Source: CBDDKU01 sp965230375
GTDB taxonomy: Bacteria; Bacteroidota; Bacteroidia; Flavobacteriales_D; Cryomorphaceae
DNA length: 64,000 nucleotides
NCBI GenBank assembly: GCA_965230375.1
Contig: CBDDKU010000027.1
Coordinates: 1 to 64,000 of the forward strand
Direction of reading: 5' to 3'
This document shows positions 42,987 to 51,371 of this stretch, piece after piece. Every line of letters begins with the position of its first letter. The first letter of the stretch is position 1. A program made the position numbers and the translations under genes. The notes under the pieces are model-generated. The model was given only the letters and a program-made list of their open reading frames with translations, was not told the DNA's origin and did no database searches.

Positions 42987-43907
42987 ATGAGCGAAATAGA
43001 AAATAAGAACCTATATCCAGACGAAGAAACGCCTGTGTTGAAACACTACTCTGAATTTGATAGTGTTTACATTGGACTTCTGCCTTTTTTCAAACTTGAC
43101 AAAGAACATTGCGACACGAATAGTTCTAAAAAAGTAATCTCACTCGAAGAAGCTCGAAAAAAGGATGAGATATTCGAAAAAATTGAGAACTACTCAAATA
43201 TGACTATTTTTTCATCCAACGAATGTTATCCAACCGATGAAGAAATAACCCAGCACGGAAAGAAAGTAACTTGGAAAGAAGTAATTCAAAACACGAAACT
43301 GAATGACTACAAGGAACTGAATAAAGCCTTAATGACTTCAATTGGTGCTTTTAAAAAGAAATTGGAAAGACAAGACCTATTGAAGGTTTTAAACCAATAT
43401 TCGGACAAGAACAATATCTGGCATCCAACAGAAGGTACATTTGATTTCTTCACTAAATCTTCAATTTTCGAATTATTGACACTAAACGGAATTGAAGAAG
43501 TTCTTGTAGAAGACGAATTTTATGAAAACAAGAAAATTATTGACCTGACAAGTTCCAGCAAAAGCGATTTCTGTGAGAAAATTGATTTTAAAGATTATTA
43601 TATCTACGATAAGAACAAATCGATACTATTTGCAATTAGTTGGGACTATTTCTTCTATTTCATTGCAATAAACGAGAAAGTGTTTTCAAAAAAATCAATT
43701 GAATCAAATTTTGAAGGTTTTTGGGCAGACGAGAAAAGTAGTCATTTATGGACTTGGGAAGAAGGAGAAATTAACCGATTACTGAACTCTGAAAATGATG
43801 AAAAACTGGTGGCAACAACGTATAAAAATAATGGCGGAGTTTCTGCCAAAACGAACAACAGTAATAAAAACAAACTTTGGTCTAAGTTGAAAAGTCTGTG
43901 GTCTTAA
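42987..43907 (+). CDS. Cassette protein, possibly DUF2711-like
   Basis: 306 residues, soluble, very lysine- and glutamate-rich. The middle section 'NNIWHPTEGTFDFFTKSSIFELLTLNGIEEVLVEDEFYENKKIIDLTSSSKSDFCEKIDFKDYYIYDKNKSILFAISWDYFFYFIA' resembles the DUF2711 family of Firmicutes, but only loosely. The last 30 or so codons (from 'LVATTYKNNGG') are encoded by the 5' arm and loop of the attC-like site itself, so the C-terminus depends on where recombination joins the cassette. Visibly more A+T-rich than the chromosomal genes. Function unknown. Confidence 0.7.
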   Translation: MSEIENKNLYPDEETPVLKHYSEFDSVYIGLLPFFKLDKEHCDTNSSKKVISLEEARKKDEIFEKIENYSNMTIFSSNECYPTDEEITQHGKKVTWKEVIQNTKLNDYKELNKALMTSIGAFKKKLERQDLLKVLNQYSDKNNIWHPTEGTFDFFTKSSIFELLTLNGIEEVLVEDEFYENKKIIDLTSSSKSDFCEKIDFKDYYIYDKNKSILFAISWDYFFYFIAINEKVFSKKSIESNFEGFWADEKSSHLWTWEEGEINRLLNSENDEKLVATTYKNNGGVSAKTNNSNKNKLWSKLKSLWS

Positions 43908-43940
43908 AACCGCCACTATTCTTATACAGGACCGTTGGTC
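43810..43940 (+). repeat. attC-like site 3, overlapping the gene end
   Basis: R''-type TGGCAAC (43810) lies inside the coding sequence. The arms GTATAAAAATAATGGCGG (43820-43837) and CCGCCACTATTCTTATAC (43910-43927) pair at 16 of 18, with A-C mismatches at positions 7 and 12 as in site 1. R' is GTTGGTC (43934). The stop codon of the gene lies in the loop. Confidence 0.88.
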
Positions 43941-43959
43941 ACAATTAAATTAAGAATAC

Positions 43960-45924
43960 ATGAATACAGAATTTGACCCATTAAATAGTTCAGAAGGATT
44001 TGATTCTGAAATAATAAACGCAGCAAAAAAGAGAGAGATTAGGAATATTCTTAAATCTTATGTGGGAATATTCGACTCCTTTTCTGAACTCATACAGAAC
44101 TCCCTTGATTCTGTAGACAAAAGAAAAAGGTCTAATGCGCAGATAGAAAAGAAAATTTGGCTAAAAATTGATTTATCGGATAATAGCTTCACAATTACCG
44201 ACAATGGGATCGGATTTCAAAAAAAGGAATTTGAAGCTTTTTTAGCCCCAAATATTTCATTTAAGGATGGTAGTGAAACTAGGGGTAACAAAGGTGTTGG
44301 AGCAACTTACATAGCATACGGATTTAACAAATTAACACTTGGAACTAAGAATGCTGATTTCAATTTCGTTGGTCAAATGATAAATGGGAGAGATTGGGTT
44401 GAAGATAAAGAAGGCTTAGTAACAAGGCCCATGGTTAGACCATTTGACGAATCACCGGAAGAATATGACGAAGTTGACCAAGGAACGTTCTTTAAAATCA
44501 ATTTTGGTGGTGACTACACTCGTCCAAAAAATCTATCTTATTTCAGCGCTGTAAATGCTGAACAATGGCTTTATTTATTGTTGTTAAAAACACCATTAGG
44601 TGGTATATATTTCGATGAGAAAGCTTCTCCAGCATCATTTCATTTAAGTGTTACAGACGGCCAAGGAAAAACTACATCCATTGATAATGAACCAGCCACT
44701 TACATTTATCCACATTTGAAAATCAAAGCGAGTGCTGATGTTAAAGATATTTTAGAAACGCAACGCACTTTGATGAGTAAAGGGAAAGACCCGTCAAAGC
44801 TTCCTGCAAAACTTGAACGATTAAATGGCTTGTACGAGACATTCGGATCTGAAGAAATCAAGGCCTTACCAACCAATAAATTAGAAGCTAAGCATCATGA
44901 TTTAATTGATGAGTATTCTATTGAAGCATATGGATATTTTGGTTACTCCACTCAATTGTGGGATGAGTTTAATGACCATTTAGCTAAACTTAGGAAAGGA
45001 TATCGAGTTCTAAAAGGTGGATTGCTTATTGCCAACAATAATATGCTTCAAGGTGATTATATCGCAATCCCATTAACTTCCAATATTGGTTATCAAAACC
45101 AATCACATGTTATCGTTCATTTAAAAAATGCTGACCCTGATTTAGGACGAAAGGGTTTTCAACCTGAAATAAGAGAACTGTGCGAAATTATATCTGTTGG
45201 GGTTGTAAACAAATTGAAACAATGGAAATCAAAGTTGCGAAATGATTCAGGTGCAAAACCCGTAATTACCACTCAAATCAACCTTCACAATTGGATTAAA
45301 GAACAAGAATTTCATGAAGATTCGAACCCCCTGAACTTAAGCAATCCAAATTTCTTCAAGCCAATTAATGAAATATCAATTTCATCTATTCCTCAATCTG
45401 AGCAAGATGTAGTGGTTCTCTTTAATCAACTCATTGCAGGAGGAGTAATAAGAGGTCTGAAACTATTAGCAACAAGCCAATATGCCACTTATGATGGTAT
45501 TTTCAAATACTATATAAAGGAACCAAGAGAAAATCACCTTTTCGATAAATCAACGAATCCGCTTGGAGTTCAAGAATTAGGATTGCCGATTGACACTATA
45601 TCGAACCCGAATGTTTTGGAATACAAATTCAATCTGAATGCTCTTTTTCAAGAATTTGAAAATGAGGATAAATTCGAGAAGGACGTTAATCTCGCAATAG
45701 CCTGGGAACTCGGAGATGAATGGAAACGAAATTATGAAATAACGTCATTATTGGATTTAGACAACCTTCATCATCGTCAATTCCATGGGATTACTCATGT
45801 CATCAACTCGAAAACATCTAGCTTTAATTTAATAATCCTAAAAGAGTTAGTGGACTACTTGGATAATGTTGATGGAGTACAAGAATATCATAGGTCTACA
45901 TATGGTGAGAGTATTTTTGAATAA
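43960..45924 (+). CDS. GHKL-type ATPase, candidate defence protein (cassette gene)
   Basis: 654 residues. The first 130 carry the GHKL (Hsp90/MutL/MORC) ATP-binding elements: N-box ELIQNSLDS (43-51), G1 DNGIGF (81-86), and the lid motif GNKGVGATYIAYGF (109-122). The remaining 500 residues are a mixed alpha/beta region, including a 'KGGLLIANNNMLQGDYIAIPL' stretch like the transducer part of such ATPases. No nuclease or TIR domain is seen. Hsp90/MORC-like ATPases of this size occur in bacterial conflict systems, but here there is no partner gene. It is the largest gene in the array and a discrete cassette (edges GTTGGTCACA and TGTGGCCAAC, 9/10 complementary). Confidence 0.8.
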   Translation: MNTEFDPLNSSEGFDSEIINAAKKREIRNILKSYVGIFDSFSELIQNSLDSVDKRKRSNAQIEKKIWLKIDLSDNSFTITDNGIGFQKKEFEAFLAPNISFKDGSETRGNKGVGATYIAYGFNKLTLGTKNADFNFVGQMINGRDWVEDKEGLVTRPMVRPFDESPEEYDEVDQGTFFKINFGGDYTRPKNLSYFSAVNAEQWLYLLLLKTPLGGIYFDEKASPASFHLSVTDGQGKTTSIDNEPATYIYPHLKIKASADVKDILETQRTLMSKGKDPSKLPAKLERLNGLYETFGSEEIKALPTNKLEAKHHDLIDEYSIEAYGYFGYSTQLWDEFNDHLAKLRKGYRVLKGGLLIANNNMLQGDYIAIPLTSNIGYQNQSHVIVHLKNADPDLGRKGFQPEIRELCEIISVGVVNKLKQWKSKLRNDSGAKPVITTQINLHNWIKEQEFHEDSNPLNLSNPNFFKPINEISISSIPQSEQDVVVLFNQLIAGGVIRGLKLLATSQYATYDGIFKYYIKEPRENHLFDKSTNPLGVQELGLPIDTISNPNVLEYKFNLNALFQEFENEDKFEKDVNLAIAWELGDEWKRNYEITSLLDLDNLHHRQFHGITHVINSKTSSFNLIILKELVDYLDNVDGVQEYHRSTYGESIFE

Positions 45925-45933
45925 TAAAACTGT

Positions 45934-45998
45934 GGCCAACAAAACCTATAAGCAATAGCGCCCTTCGGGACACTACTGCGCATAGCTAGACGTTTGTC
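45934..45998 (+). repeat. attC-like site 4 (65 bp)
   Basis: R'' GGCCAAC (45934) and R' GTTTGTC (45992). The arms CCTATAAGCAATAGCG and ACTACTGCGCATAGC surround CCCTTCGGG. A-C mismatches occur at the same arm positions 7 and 12 as in sites 1-3. Confidence 0.85.
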
Positions 45999-46009
45999 GC
46001 AATTAGAAA

Positions 46010-46372
46010 ATGAAAACTCTGACCACATTCATCTTGAGCTTGGGGCTTTTATTTTCTGGGTTTGTCATTTACGTGACTGACCTAGAAAATGGAGATAAGG
46101 GTGTGATTGGTCTCTACGTAGTAGTGTTTGCTTTACCCATTCTCGTGCTTGGAATATTAAATACACTAGTACTCGAATTCGCGAAAACCAGAAAGTCAGT
46201 GATGATTAAAAGGCTTTGGAGCTTGATACCCGTTTTATTAATGGTATTGCTTGCAGTCTCAAAAATGACTTTGCTCGACGCTGGCATTTGGTTACTCGGA
46301 ATTGTTGCAATTCCAGCTTTTGTCATCACCAACTTGCTTTGGAACTTAAAATTGAAGAGAAAAATAAAATAA
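46010..46372 (+). CDS. Small four-helix membrane protein (cassette gene)
   Basis: 120 residues, almost all hydrophobic: helices at about 5-22, 34-55, 68-84 and 90-112, ending in a basic tail 'NLKLKRKIK'. No family recognised. Expected in the inner membrane with both ends in the cytoplasm. Front edge GTTTGTCGCA and rear TGTGCCCAAC match 7 of 10 as complements, so the cassette edges are somewhat diverged. Confidence 0.7.
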   Translation: MKTLTTFILSLGLLFSGFVIYVTDLENGDKGVIGLYVVVFALPILVLGILNTLVLEFAKTRKSVMIKRLWSLIPVLLMVLLAVSKMTLLDAGIWLLGIVAIPAFVITNLLWNLKLKRKIK

Positions 46373-46376
46373 TTGT

Positions 46377-46443
46377 GCCCAACATTGAGTAAAATCTAGA
46401 AGCTCCTAGAACGGACTATTACACTATACACTTGCCGTTTGCT
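46377..46443 (+). repeat. Degenerate attC-like site
   Basis: A clear GCCCAAC box (46377) and a GTTTGCT box (46437) remain, 60 bases apart as in the compact sites. I cannot find well-paired inner arms. Probably a decayed site. Confidence 0.45.
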
Positions 46444-46450
46444 CTAATTT

Positions 46451-47128
46451 ATGAAACAGTCTCTAATCAATACCGAAGGACTTTCGAAGGAAGATATTCT
46501 TGAAAAAATCGCTTCAGGTGGTCGCTTTATTGTTTTCCAATATACACTGTCACTAGGCCTAGTCTCATTTTATAGATTAACACGACCAATATTAGTTTGC
46601 TCAAACCAAGAATTTGTCAAGTATCGGAATAAGTATAATCTCATGTCCTGGCTATTTGGCTTATGGTTTATACCCACAGGTCCTTATCGCGTTGTGAAAA
46701 GTTTGAAAATTAATAACCGGGGAGGAATAGATACGACTAAAGATATCGAGGTAAATATTGAAACCTATGATGTCAGTTCTTGCGAAATTGAGCTAGTTCA
46801 AATGGATACAATCTTCGGTCATCTTCCTGATTCTGAATTGAAAGAAGTAAGGAAGGCACTTAGCGCATACTTAGAACAAAACGAAACAGTAATCTCGTCA
46901 TATGCAGCTCTATTTATAAACGTGGAAGAATATGTAGAACCACCATATATCATAGGAGTGGAGCGAAAATTTGAAAAATCACTTGACGAAGAGATAAGAT
47001 CACATTTCTATAAACGATTTCGAAAGTTTGTACAACTTGAGATATGGTACAAGGACATGGACAACGAAGCTTATGAAAAGCTGGAACGGCAAGGTCATAA
47101 ACTGGTTGGAAAGAATTTCACTCAGTAA
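46451..47128 (+). CDS. Hypothetical protein with membrane-associated N-terminal half
   Basis: 225 residues. 'GRFIVFQYTLSLGLVSFYRLTRPILVCS' and 'YNLMSWLFGLWFIPTGPYRVVKSLKINNRGG' each include one hydrophobic stretch, so it may be membrane associated. The C-terminal half is soluble and charged ('YVEPPYIIGVERKFEKSLDEEIRSHFYKRFRKFVQLEIWYKDMDNEAYEKLERQGHKLVGK'). Family not recognised. It lies between two decayed attC-like sites, so it is a probable old cassette. Confidence 0.65.
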   Translation: MKQSLINTEGLSKEDILEKIASGGRFIVFQYTLSLGLVSFYRLTRPILVCSNQEFVKYRNKYNLMSWLFGLWFIPTGPYRVVKSLKINNRGGIDTTKDIEVNIETYDVSSCEIELVQMDTIFGHLPDSELKEVRKALSAYLEQNETVISSYAALFINVEEYVEPPYIIGVERKFEKSLDEEIRSHFYKRFRKFVQLEIWYKDMDNEAYEKLERQGHKLVGKNFTQ

Positions 47129-47144
47129 GGACGAACTGCGATTT

Positions 47145-47254
47145 AGCCAACAATACAATTATTGGTAAATTTCATCTCACAATATGAGTGCGGTAAATGC
47201 GACAAAGGAGACACGTTGATTGGTGTCGCCGATTGCTTAACTGGGCTGTTGGCA
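47145..47254 (+). repeat. Degenerate attC-like site
   Basis: A TTTAGCCAAC box (47142-47151) and GTTGGCA (47248) bracket 100 bases. The inner arms no longer pair well. The GTTGGCATTC edge is 9/10 complementary to GAATGCCATC at 47710, behind the next gene. Confidence 0.5.
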
Positions 47255-47274
47255 TTCATTCAAAAAACTAAGCA

Positions 47275-47706
47275 TTGAAAAAAACCATCTGGCTATTGAC
47301 CATCCTATGTTACACATCTTGTAATATGAAGAAAGACTACAGGACTGTGGATGGCATCTGGACATCTTTTGAATCCATGGACGACAACACACCCAAAATT
47401 ACTCTTGCGTTCCAGGATACCAATCTATTATGGTTTACTGGCTTCGGAGAAATGAAATTGTTATCGTATAGAATAGTCGGAGACAGCATTTACTTTTTCG
47501 ATCAGCTCGATGGATACTGGCGTCAGAGTATTCATTTTCCAGGTAGATTTGAAAGAATTAATGATTCAATAATCTGGCACTATTCGACCCCTTTAGAGGT
47601 AGAGATTTTAGAAAGGTCAAGAGAACATATTGACAAGGAGACCTTTGAAAATATCAATAAAGTTGAGTTAAGAAGGCTGAGCTATCCATGGTATAGAGAG
47701 GAATAA
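47275..47706 (+). CDS. Small lipoprotein (cassette gene), TTG start
   Basis: 143 residues. No ATG is available upstream; the TTG at 47275 gives a proper lipoprotein signal, MKKTIWLLTILCYTSCNMKK (acylated Cys16). The mature domain is beta-rich: 'DGIWTSFESMDDNTPKITLAFQDTNLLWFTGFGEMKLLSYRIVGDSIYFFDQ', like the lipocalin-type folds seen in other small Bacteroidota lipoproteins. The cassette front GTTGGCATTC and rear GAATGCCATC agree at 9 of 10. Confidence 0.72.
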   Translation: MKKTIWLLTILCYTSCNMKKDYRTVDGIWTSFESMDDNTPKITLAFQDTNLLWFTGFGEMKLLSYRIVGDSIYFFDQLDGYWRQSIHFPGRFERINDSIIWHYSTPLEVEILERSREHIDKETFENINKVELRRLSYPWYREE

Positions 47707-47790
47707 AACGAATGCCATCAATGTCAACAGTTAACGGCTAAGGCGTAGACTTGCACAACCCCTTTTCGTGACCAAAAACAAGTTAATTCT

Positions 47791-47814
47791 AGCCCGTTTT
47801 AGCGGGCTTTTTTT
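47791..47814 (+). terminator. Rho-independent terminator
   Basis: AGCCCG, TTTTAG loop, CGGGCT, then TTTTTT. It stands between the second cassette segment and the next chromosomal genes. Confidence 0.88.
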
Positions 47815-47873
47815 GGGGATAAGAATCAGACTTATATTGATGTGCAGTCTATTCAGGATTTGACAAAAGGTGA

Positions 47874-47900
47874 TTTTTCGCATATTTGGGAAGGAAGGCG
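47874..47900 (+). repeat. TTTTTCGCATATTTG leader block, copy 5
   Basis: TTTTTCGCATATTTGGGAAG only; the GTGGAGTGAAG tail, CGTTTATAAA array and hairpin site are absent. It lies 61 bases before the ATG of the DUF4287 gene, the closest spacing of all copies. Confidence 0.7.
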
Positions 47901-47934
47901 CATTATGACTTAAACACCAAACAAATAAACAAAC

Positions 47935-48477
47935 ATGGAGAAAGCACTACAAACGATGATCGACAACATGCCTGAAAAAACGGGCAAGTCGTTGGATGAA
48001 TGGAAGACGATTCTCAAGGAGAAGTCATTTGCCAAGCATTCTGAAGGAGTAAAGTTTCTGAAATCGGAGCACGGGGTTACCCACGGGTTTGCCAACACGA
48101 TAGTGACCTTGTCGAAGGAAGAGAATAATTCATCAGATGATTTAGTAGAAGCGCAGTACCAAGGCAAAGAAAACCTGATGCCGATCTACGAGGAGCTAAT
48201 CAATTACGTAAAAACGCTGGGCTCTGATGTGACCATTACCCCCAAGAAGGGAAGTGTCAGCATTATCAGGAAAAGACAGTTTGTCTTAATCAAGCCAGCG
48301 ACTAAAACCAGAATAGACCTTGGTTTTAAGCTTAAGGATAAGCCCACTACGGCTAGATTGGAAAACTCCGGACCATTTGGCACGATGTGTACCCACAGAG
48401 TACAGCTTACAGATGTTAATGAAGTAGATAGCGAACTCAAGAGCTGGATCAAAGAAGCTTATGAAAAGTCGGTGTAG
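47935..48477 (+). CDS. DUF4287 + DUF5655 protein
   Basis: 180 residues. Residues 1-65 form a DUF4287 domain ('MIDNMPEKTGKSLDEWKTILKEKSFAKHSEGVKFLKSEHGVTHGFANTIV'). Residues about 75-180 form a DUF5655 domain ('YEELINYVKTLGSDVTITPKKGSVSIIRKRQFVLIKPATKTRIDLGFKLKDKP'). This domain pair is common in Bacteroidota and soil bacteria; its function is not known. Cytoplasmic single gene. Confidence 0.88.
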   Translation: MEKALQTMIDNMPEKTGKSLDEWKTILKEKSFAKHSEGVKFLKSEHGVTHGFANTIVTLSKEENNSSDDLVEAQYQGKENLMPIYEELINYVKTLGSDVTITPKKGSVSIIRKRQFVLIKPATKTRIDLGFKLKDKPTTARLENSGPFGTMCTHRVQLTDVNEVDSELKSWIKEAYEKSV

Positions 48478-48606
48478 ACAGTTGCGGAAGGTTCTTTATT
48501 TGTAGCGGTTTAGATTGGAACAATAGTAAAAGATTTTGGATCAAGCCTACAGAGTAGTTCATAGACCTATCCGGCCTTTTTTCTCAAATATCGTATTGGT
48601 TTTTGA

Positions 48607-49518
48607 ATGACGAGCAATGAAAGAGAAATACGAGCAGATTATAGAAATAGACTCAACCGCGTTTTTGAATTTATTGACGAAAACCTTGATTCCAACTTGT
48701 CATTGAAAGAAGTCGCAAAAGTGGCATTCTTTTCACCGTATCATTTCCATAGAATTTTTAAACAGCTGACAGGTGAGACGCTAAATGAATTCATAACGAG
48801 AAGAAGAATTGAGAGATCGGTTTCAGACATTTTACATAGAAATGTCAGTATTTCTGAAATAGCACATGCCTATGGATTCAGTGATAACTCGGCCTATACG
48901 AAAGCTTTTAAAAAGTATTACGGAATTAGTCCTTCTGAATTTAAAAGGCAAAACCCCAACAAGTTCACCAAAATCAGAGAGCTGAAGAGCAAGATTGGAC
49001 AAAACTACCCAAGTCTGGACGCGTATGTTCGCATCATCGATAATCTAAAAACGTGGATTGACATGAATTCGAACATTGAAATTAGGCAGATACCAGAGCA
49101 GAACTATGTCTACATCACTTGTATAGGCCCAAATGAACTTCCAGGGGCCTTTCAAAAATTACTTGCTTGGGCAATTCCAAATGGCTTGCTAGCCAACGGA
49201 GCCAAGCTGATGACCGTTTACCAAGATAGCCTGAAGATAACCGAAGAAGCAAAGGCGCGGTTTAGAGCTTGCCTACAAGTGGGACACCAGCCAGAGTGTG
49301 AATTTGAATCTGCCACCATTCCTTCGGGAACCTATATCGTCGGGAAATTCGAAATTCCATTGGAAGAATTCGAAAAGGCCTGGACTGGCTTATATGTCTG
49401 GATGGACAACAATGGCTACGCGAGAAGGGCGGGGGATTCTTTTGAAGTATATCACAACAACTTCAACGATCACCCCGATAAGAAGGCAATTGTTGACCTG
49501 TATATTCCAATACAATAG
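48607..49518 (+). CDS. AraC-type regulator with GyrI-like effector domain
   Basis: 303 residues. The N-terminal AraC HTH (about 15-115) reads 'RVFEFIDENLDSNLSLKEVAKVAFFSPYHFHRIFKQLTGETLNEFITRRRIERS...SISEIAHAYGFSDNSAYTKAFKKYYGISPSEFKR'. Residues about 150-303 form a GyrI/SOUL-like small-molecule domain ('IEIRQIPEQNYVYITCIG...VDLYIPIQ'). This Rob/SoxS-like architecture usually senses drugs or hydrophobic compounds. Targets unknown; no obvious partner gene is next to it. Confidence 0.92.
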   Translation: MTSNEREIRADYRNRLNRVFEFIDENLDSNLSLKEVAKVAFFSPYHFHRIFKQLTGETLNEFITRRRIERSVSDILHRNVSISEIAHAYGFSDNSAYTKAFKKYYGISPSEFKRQNPNKFTKIRELKSKIGQNYPSLDAYVRIIDNLKTWIDMNSNIEIRQIPEQNYVYITCIGPNELPGAFQKLLAWAIPNGLLANGAKLMTVYQDSLKITEEAKARFRACLQVGHQPECEFESATIPSGTYIVGKFEIPLEEFEKAWTGLYVWMDNNGYARRAGDSFEVYHNNFNDHPDKKAIVDLYIPIQ

Positions 49519-49675
49519 ACTCTTCGGAGTTGTGGTCCTACCCAATCGTCTTCGTGGTATATAGAGCTATCTCACAAAAATACGCACCGATCAATTCTTC
49601 CACTGTAACACAGGTCACCGTCGACGCCGGGCTTCAGACCTAATTTTGGATTATCAATAATTAAAAACGATAATC

Positions 49676-50392
49676 ATGGAAGAATATAAAGAACCTGAAG
49701 TGGTGAGTATGCCTCGAATAGGCGACCCCGCTCCCGAATTTAAAGCCGTAACGACCCAAGGAGAGATCAACTTCCCTTCTGATTACAAAGGCAAGTGGTC
49801 TATCTTGTTCAGTCACCCGGCAGATTTCACACCCGTTTGTACTTCTGAGTTTATGACCTTCGCTCATCTCGAAGACAAATTCAATGAAGCCAACTGCGAA
49901 CTCATTGGGCTTTCTATCGACGGGCTTTACAGCCACATTGCCTGGCTGCGCACCATCAAGGAGAAGATCCAATACAAGGGGATGAAAGACGTTGAAGTTA
50001 ATTTTCCGCTGATCGAAGACATCAAGATGGATGTGGCCAAGAAATACGGTATGATCCAGCCGAATGAAGATTCTACGAAAGCGGTTCGCGCTGTGTTTTT
50101 TGTAGACCCAAAGGGAATCATCCGCACCATCATCTACTACCCATTGAGCCTTGGCCGAAATTTTGACGAGCTCTACCGCGTGCTTATCGCCTTGCAGACG
50201 GCCGATGAGTTTGACGTGGCCACACCGGCCGACTGGAGACCCGGTGATGATGTGATCGTTGGGCCGGCAGGATCTTGCGGTACGGCAAAAGACCGAATGG
50301 AAGATGGAGAAATGGACTGCCAGGATTGGTTCTTCTGTTCTAAGAAATTGGACAAGGAAACCGTTTTGGGCAAAGTGTTGAAGAAGAGTTAG
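49676..50392 (+). CDS. Peroxiredoxin, Prx6/archaeal AhpC type
   Basis: 238 residues. The active site 'LFSHPADFTPVCTSEF' holds the peroxidatic Cys55 with the Pro, Thr and later Arg expected. The C-terminal arm contains further cysteines ('GPAGSCGTAKDRMEDGEMDCQDWFFCSKKL', about 204-230), which may serve as resolving cysteines as in archaeal long Prx enzymes. It reduces H2O2 and organic peroxides in the cytoplasm. Monocistronic. Confidence 0.92.
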   Translation: MEEYKEPEVVSMPRIGDPAPEFKAVTTQGEINFPSDYKGKWSILFSHPADFTPVCTSEFMTFAHLEDKFNEANCELIGLSIDGLYSHIAWLRTIKEKIQYKGMKDVEVNFPLIEDIKMDVAKKYGMIQPNEDSTKAVRAVFFVDPKGIIRTIIYYPLSLGRNFDELYRVLIALQTADEFDVATPADWRPGDDVIVGPAGSCGTAKDRMEDGEMDCQDWFFCSKKLDKETVLGKVLKKS

Positions 50393-50505
50393 GCCAGACA
50401 GGCTGACGCATCTGATACAAATGTCATAGCGGAGTAAGGGCTTGGTACAAGTTCTGCTCCGCTTTTGATTTTTTGCGGTCCGATAGTCAGAAGCTCAGTT
50501 GAGGG

Positions 50506-50530
50506 TTTTTTCGCATATTTGAGTAGGACA
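50506..50530 (+). repeat. TTTTTCGCATATTTG leader block, copy 6
   Basis: TTTTTTCGCATATTTGAGTA followed by GGACAG. No CGTTTATAAA array or hairpin site follows. It lies about 65 bases before the next gene start. Confidence 0.7.
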
Positions 50531-50591
50531 GATCACCATTTGTGAAATCGAAACAGTAGCTTCTACAGCGCGTTTCGGTAATTTGAAAACG

Positions 50592-51128
50592 ATGAAAAAA
50601 CAAGTCAACCAAGTAGGACTCTTTGTTATTTCAGTTCTATGTTTTGGATGTTTTTTGGGTTTTACGGAAGTCACCAATCATTCTATTGAATGTTCAAATA
50701 ACGAATGTCAAGGACAGTATCAAGGTGCTGAATTTGTGAATGGCTCTGATATTGCACATCAGTTTTCGAATACAATGTCCGCAAGAGTAGGTGACAAACT
50801 GAAAGAGCTATTTAAAAATGGTATGTATTCTCAAGTCGATTTTGAGAATATTGAAATGACTACAAAAGGAATGGGAAGTGGAAATGTCATCTATTTTATT
50901 AAAATCCCATTCAAACGCGTTAGTTCAGAATGTGAAGCTTATACATCTTTTGATCACGTAGGTGGATGGAATCACAAACCAGCCTTAGATGCCAGAAAGA
51001 AACAACTTGATAAAGCATTGATGGAAAATCATGAATTGTACATCAGTGACTTGAAAACGACACCTGAAGGTTTACAAGAATATTGGATACAGTGGAAGCA
51101 TAAAGTGACTCAATATATGTGCAAATAA
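50592..51128 (+). CDS. Exported hypothetical protein
   Basis: 178 residues from the ATG at 50592. A TTG nine bases upstream is in frame. The N-terminal hydrophobic segment 'VGLFVISVLCFGCFLGFTEV' is a signal peptide or lipoprotein signal (Cys in FGCF). The mature part has paired cysteines ('SIECSNNECQG', 'SSECEAYTSF', 'QYMCK'), suggesting disulfides. No family recognised. The flanks show no matched cassette edges. Confidence 0.65.
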   Translation: MKKQVNQVGLFVISVLCFGCFLGFTEVTNHSIECSNNECQGQYQGAEFVNGSDIAHQFSNTMSARVGDKLKELFKNGMYSQVDFENIEMTTKGMGSGNVIYFIKIPFKRVSSECEAYTSFDHVGGWNHKPALDARKKQLDKALMENHELYISDLKTTPEGLQEYWIQWKHKVTQYMCK

Positions 51129-51371
51129 GCTTGATATCGCATAGTTTGAAAATGCATAGAAGGGCACATGGCACAAACTCTCGAAAAACCTGAATGGAAT
51201 ACTTTATAGGACATGAATTTGCCGAGTACAAGCTCGAAAGAGTTGTTGGCCAATCGATTCAAAAAGGAGTTCGAGGGTCGACATCGTATTGTGTTGAAGC
51301 AATTTCCGTTGGGATAAATCCAGGTAAGCAGGAGATTGATAAGAGAGAAGAAGGAAATTAATAAAGATATT

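Noticed and set aside
43960..45924. HtpG or MutL housekeeping assignment for the GHKL ATPase
   Set aside because: Outside the ATP-binding motifs there is no likeness to the middle and C-terminal domains of those proteins.
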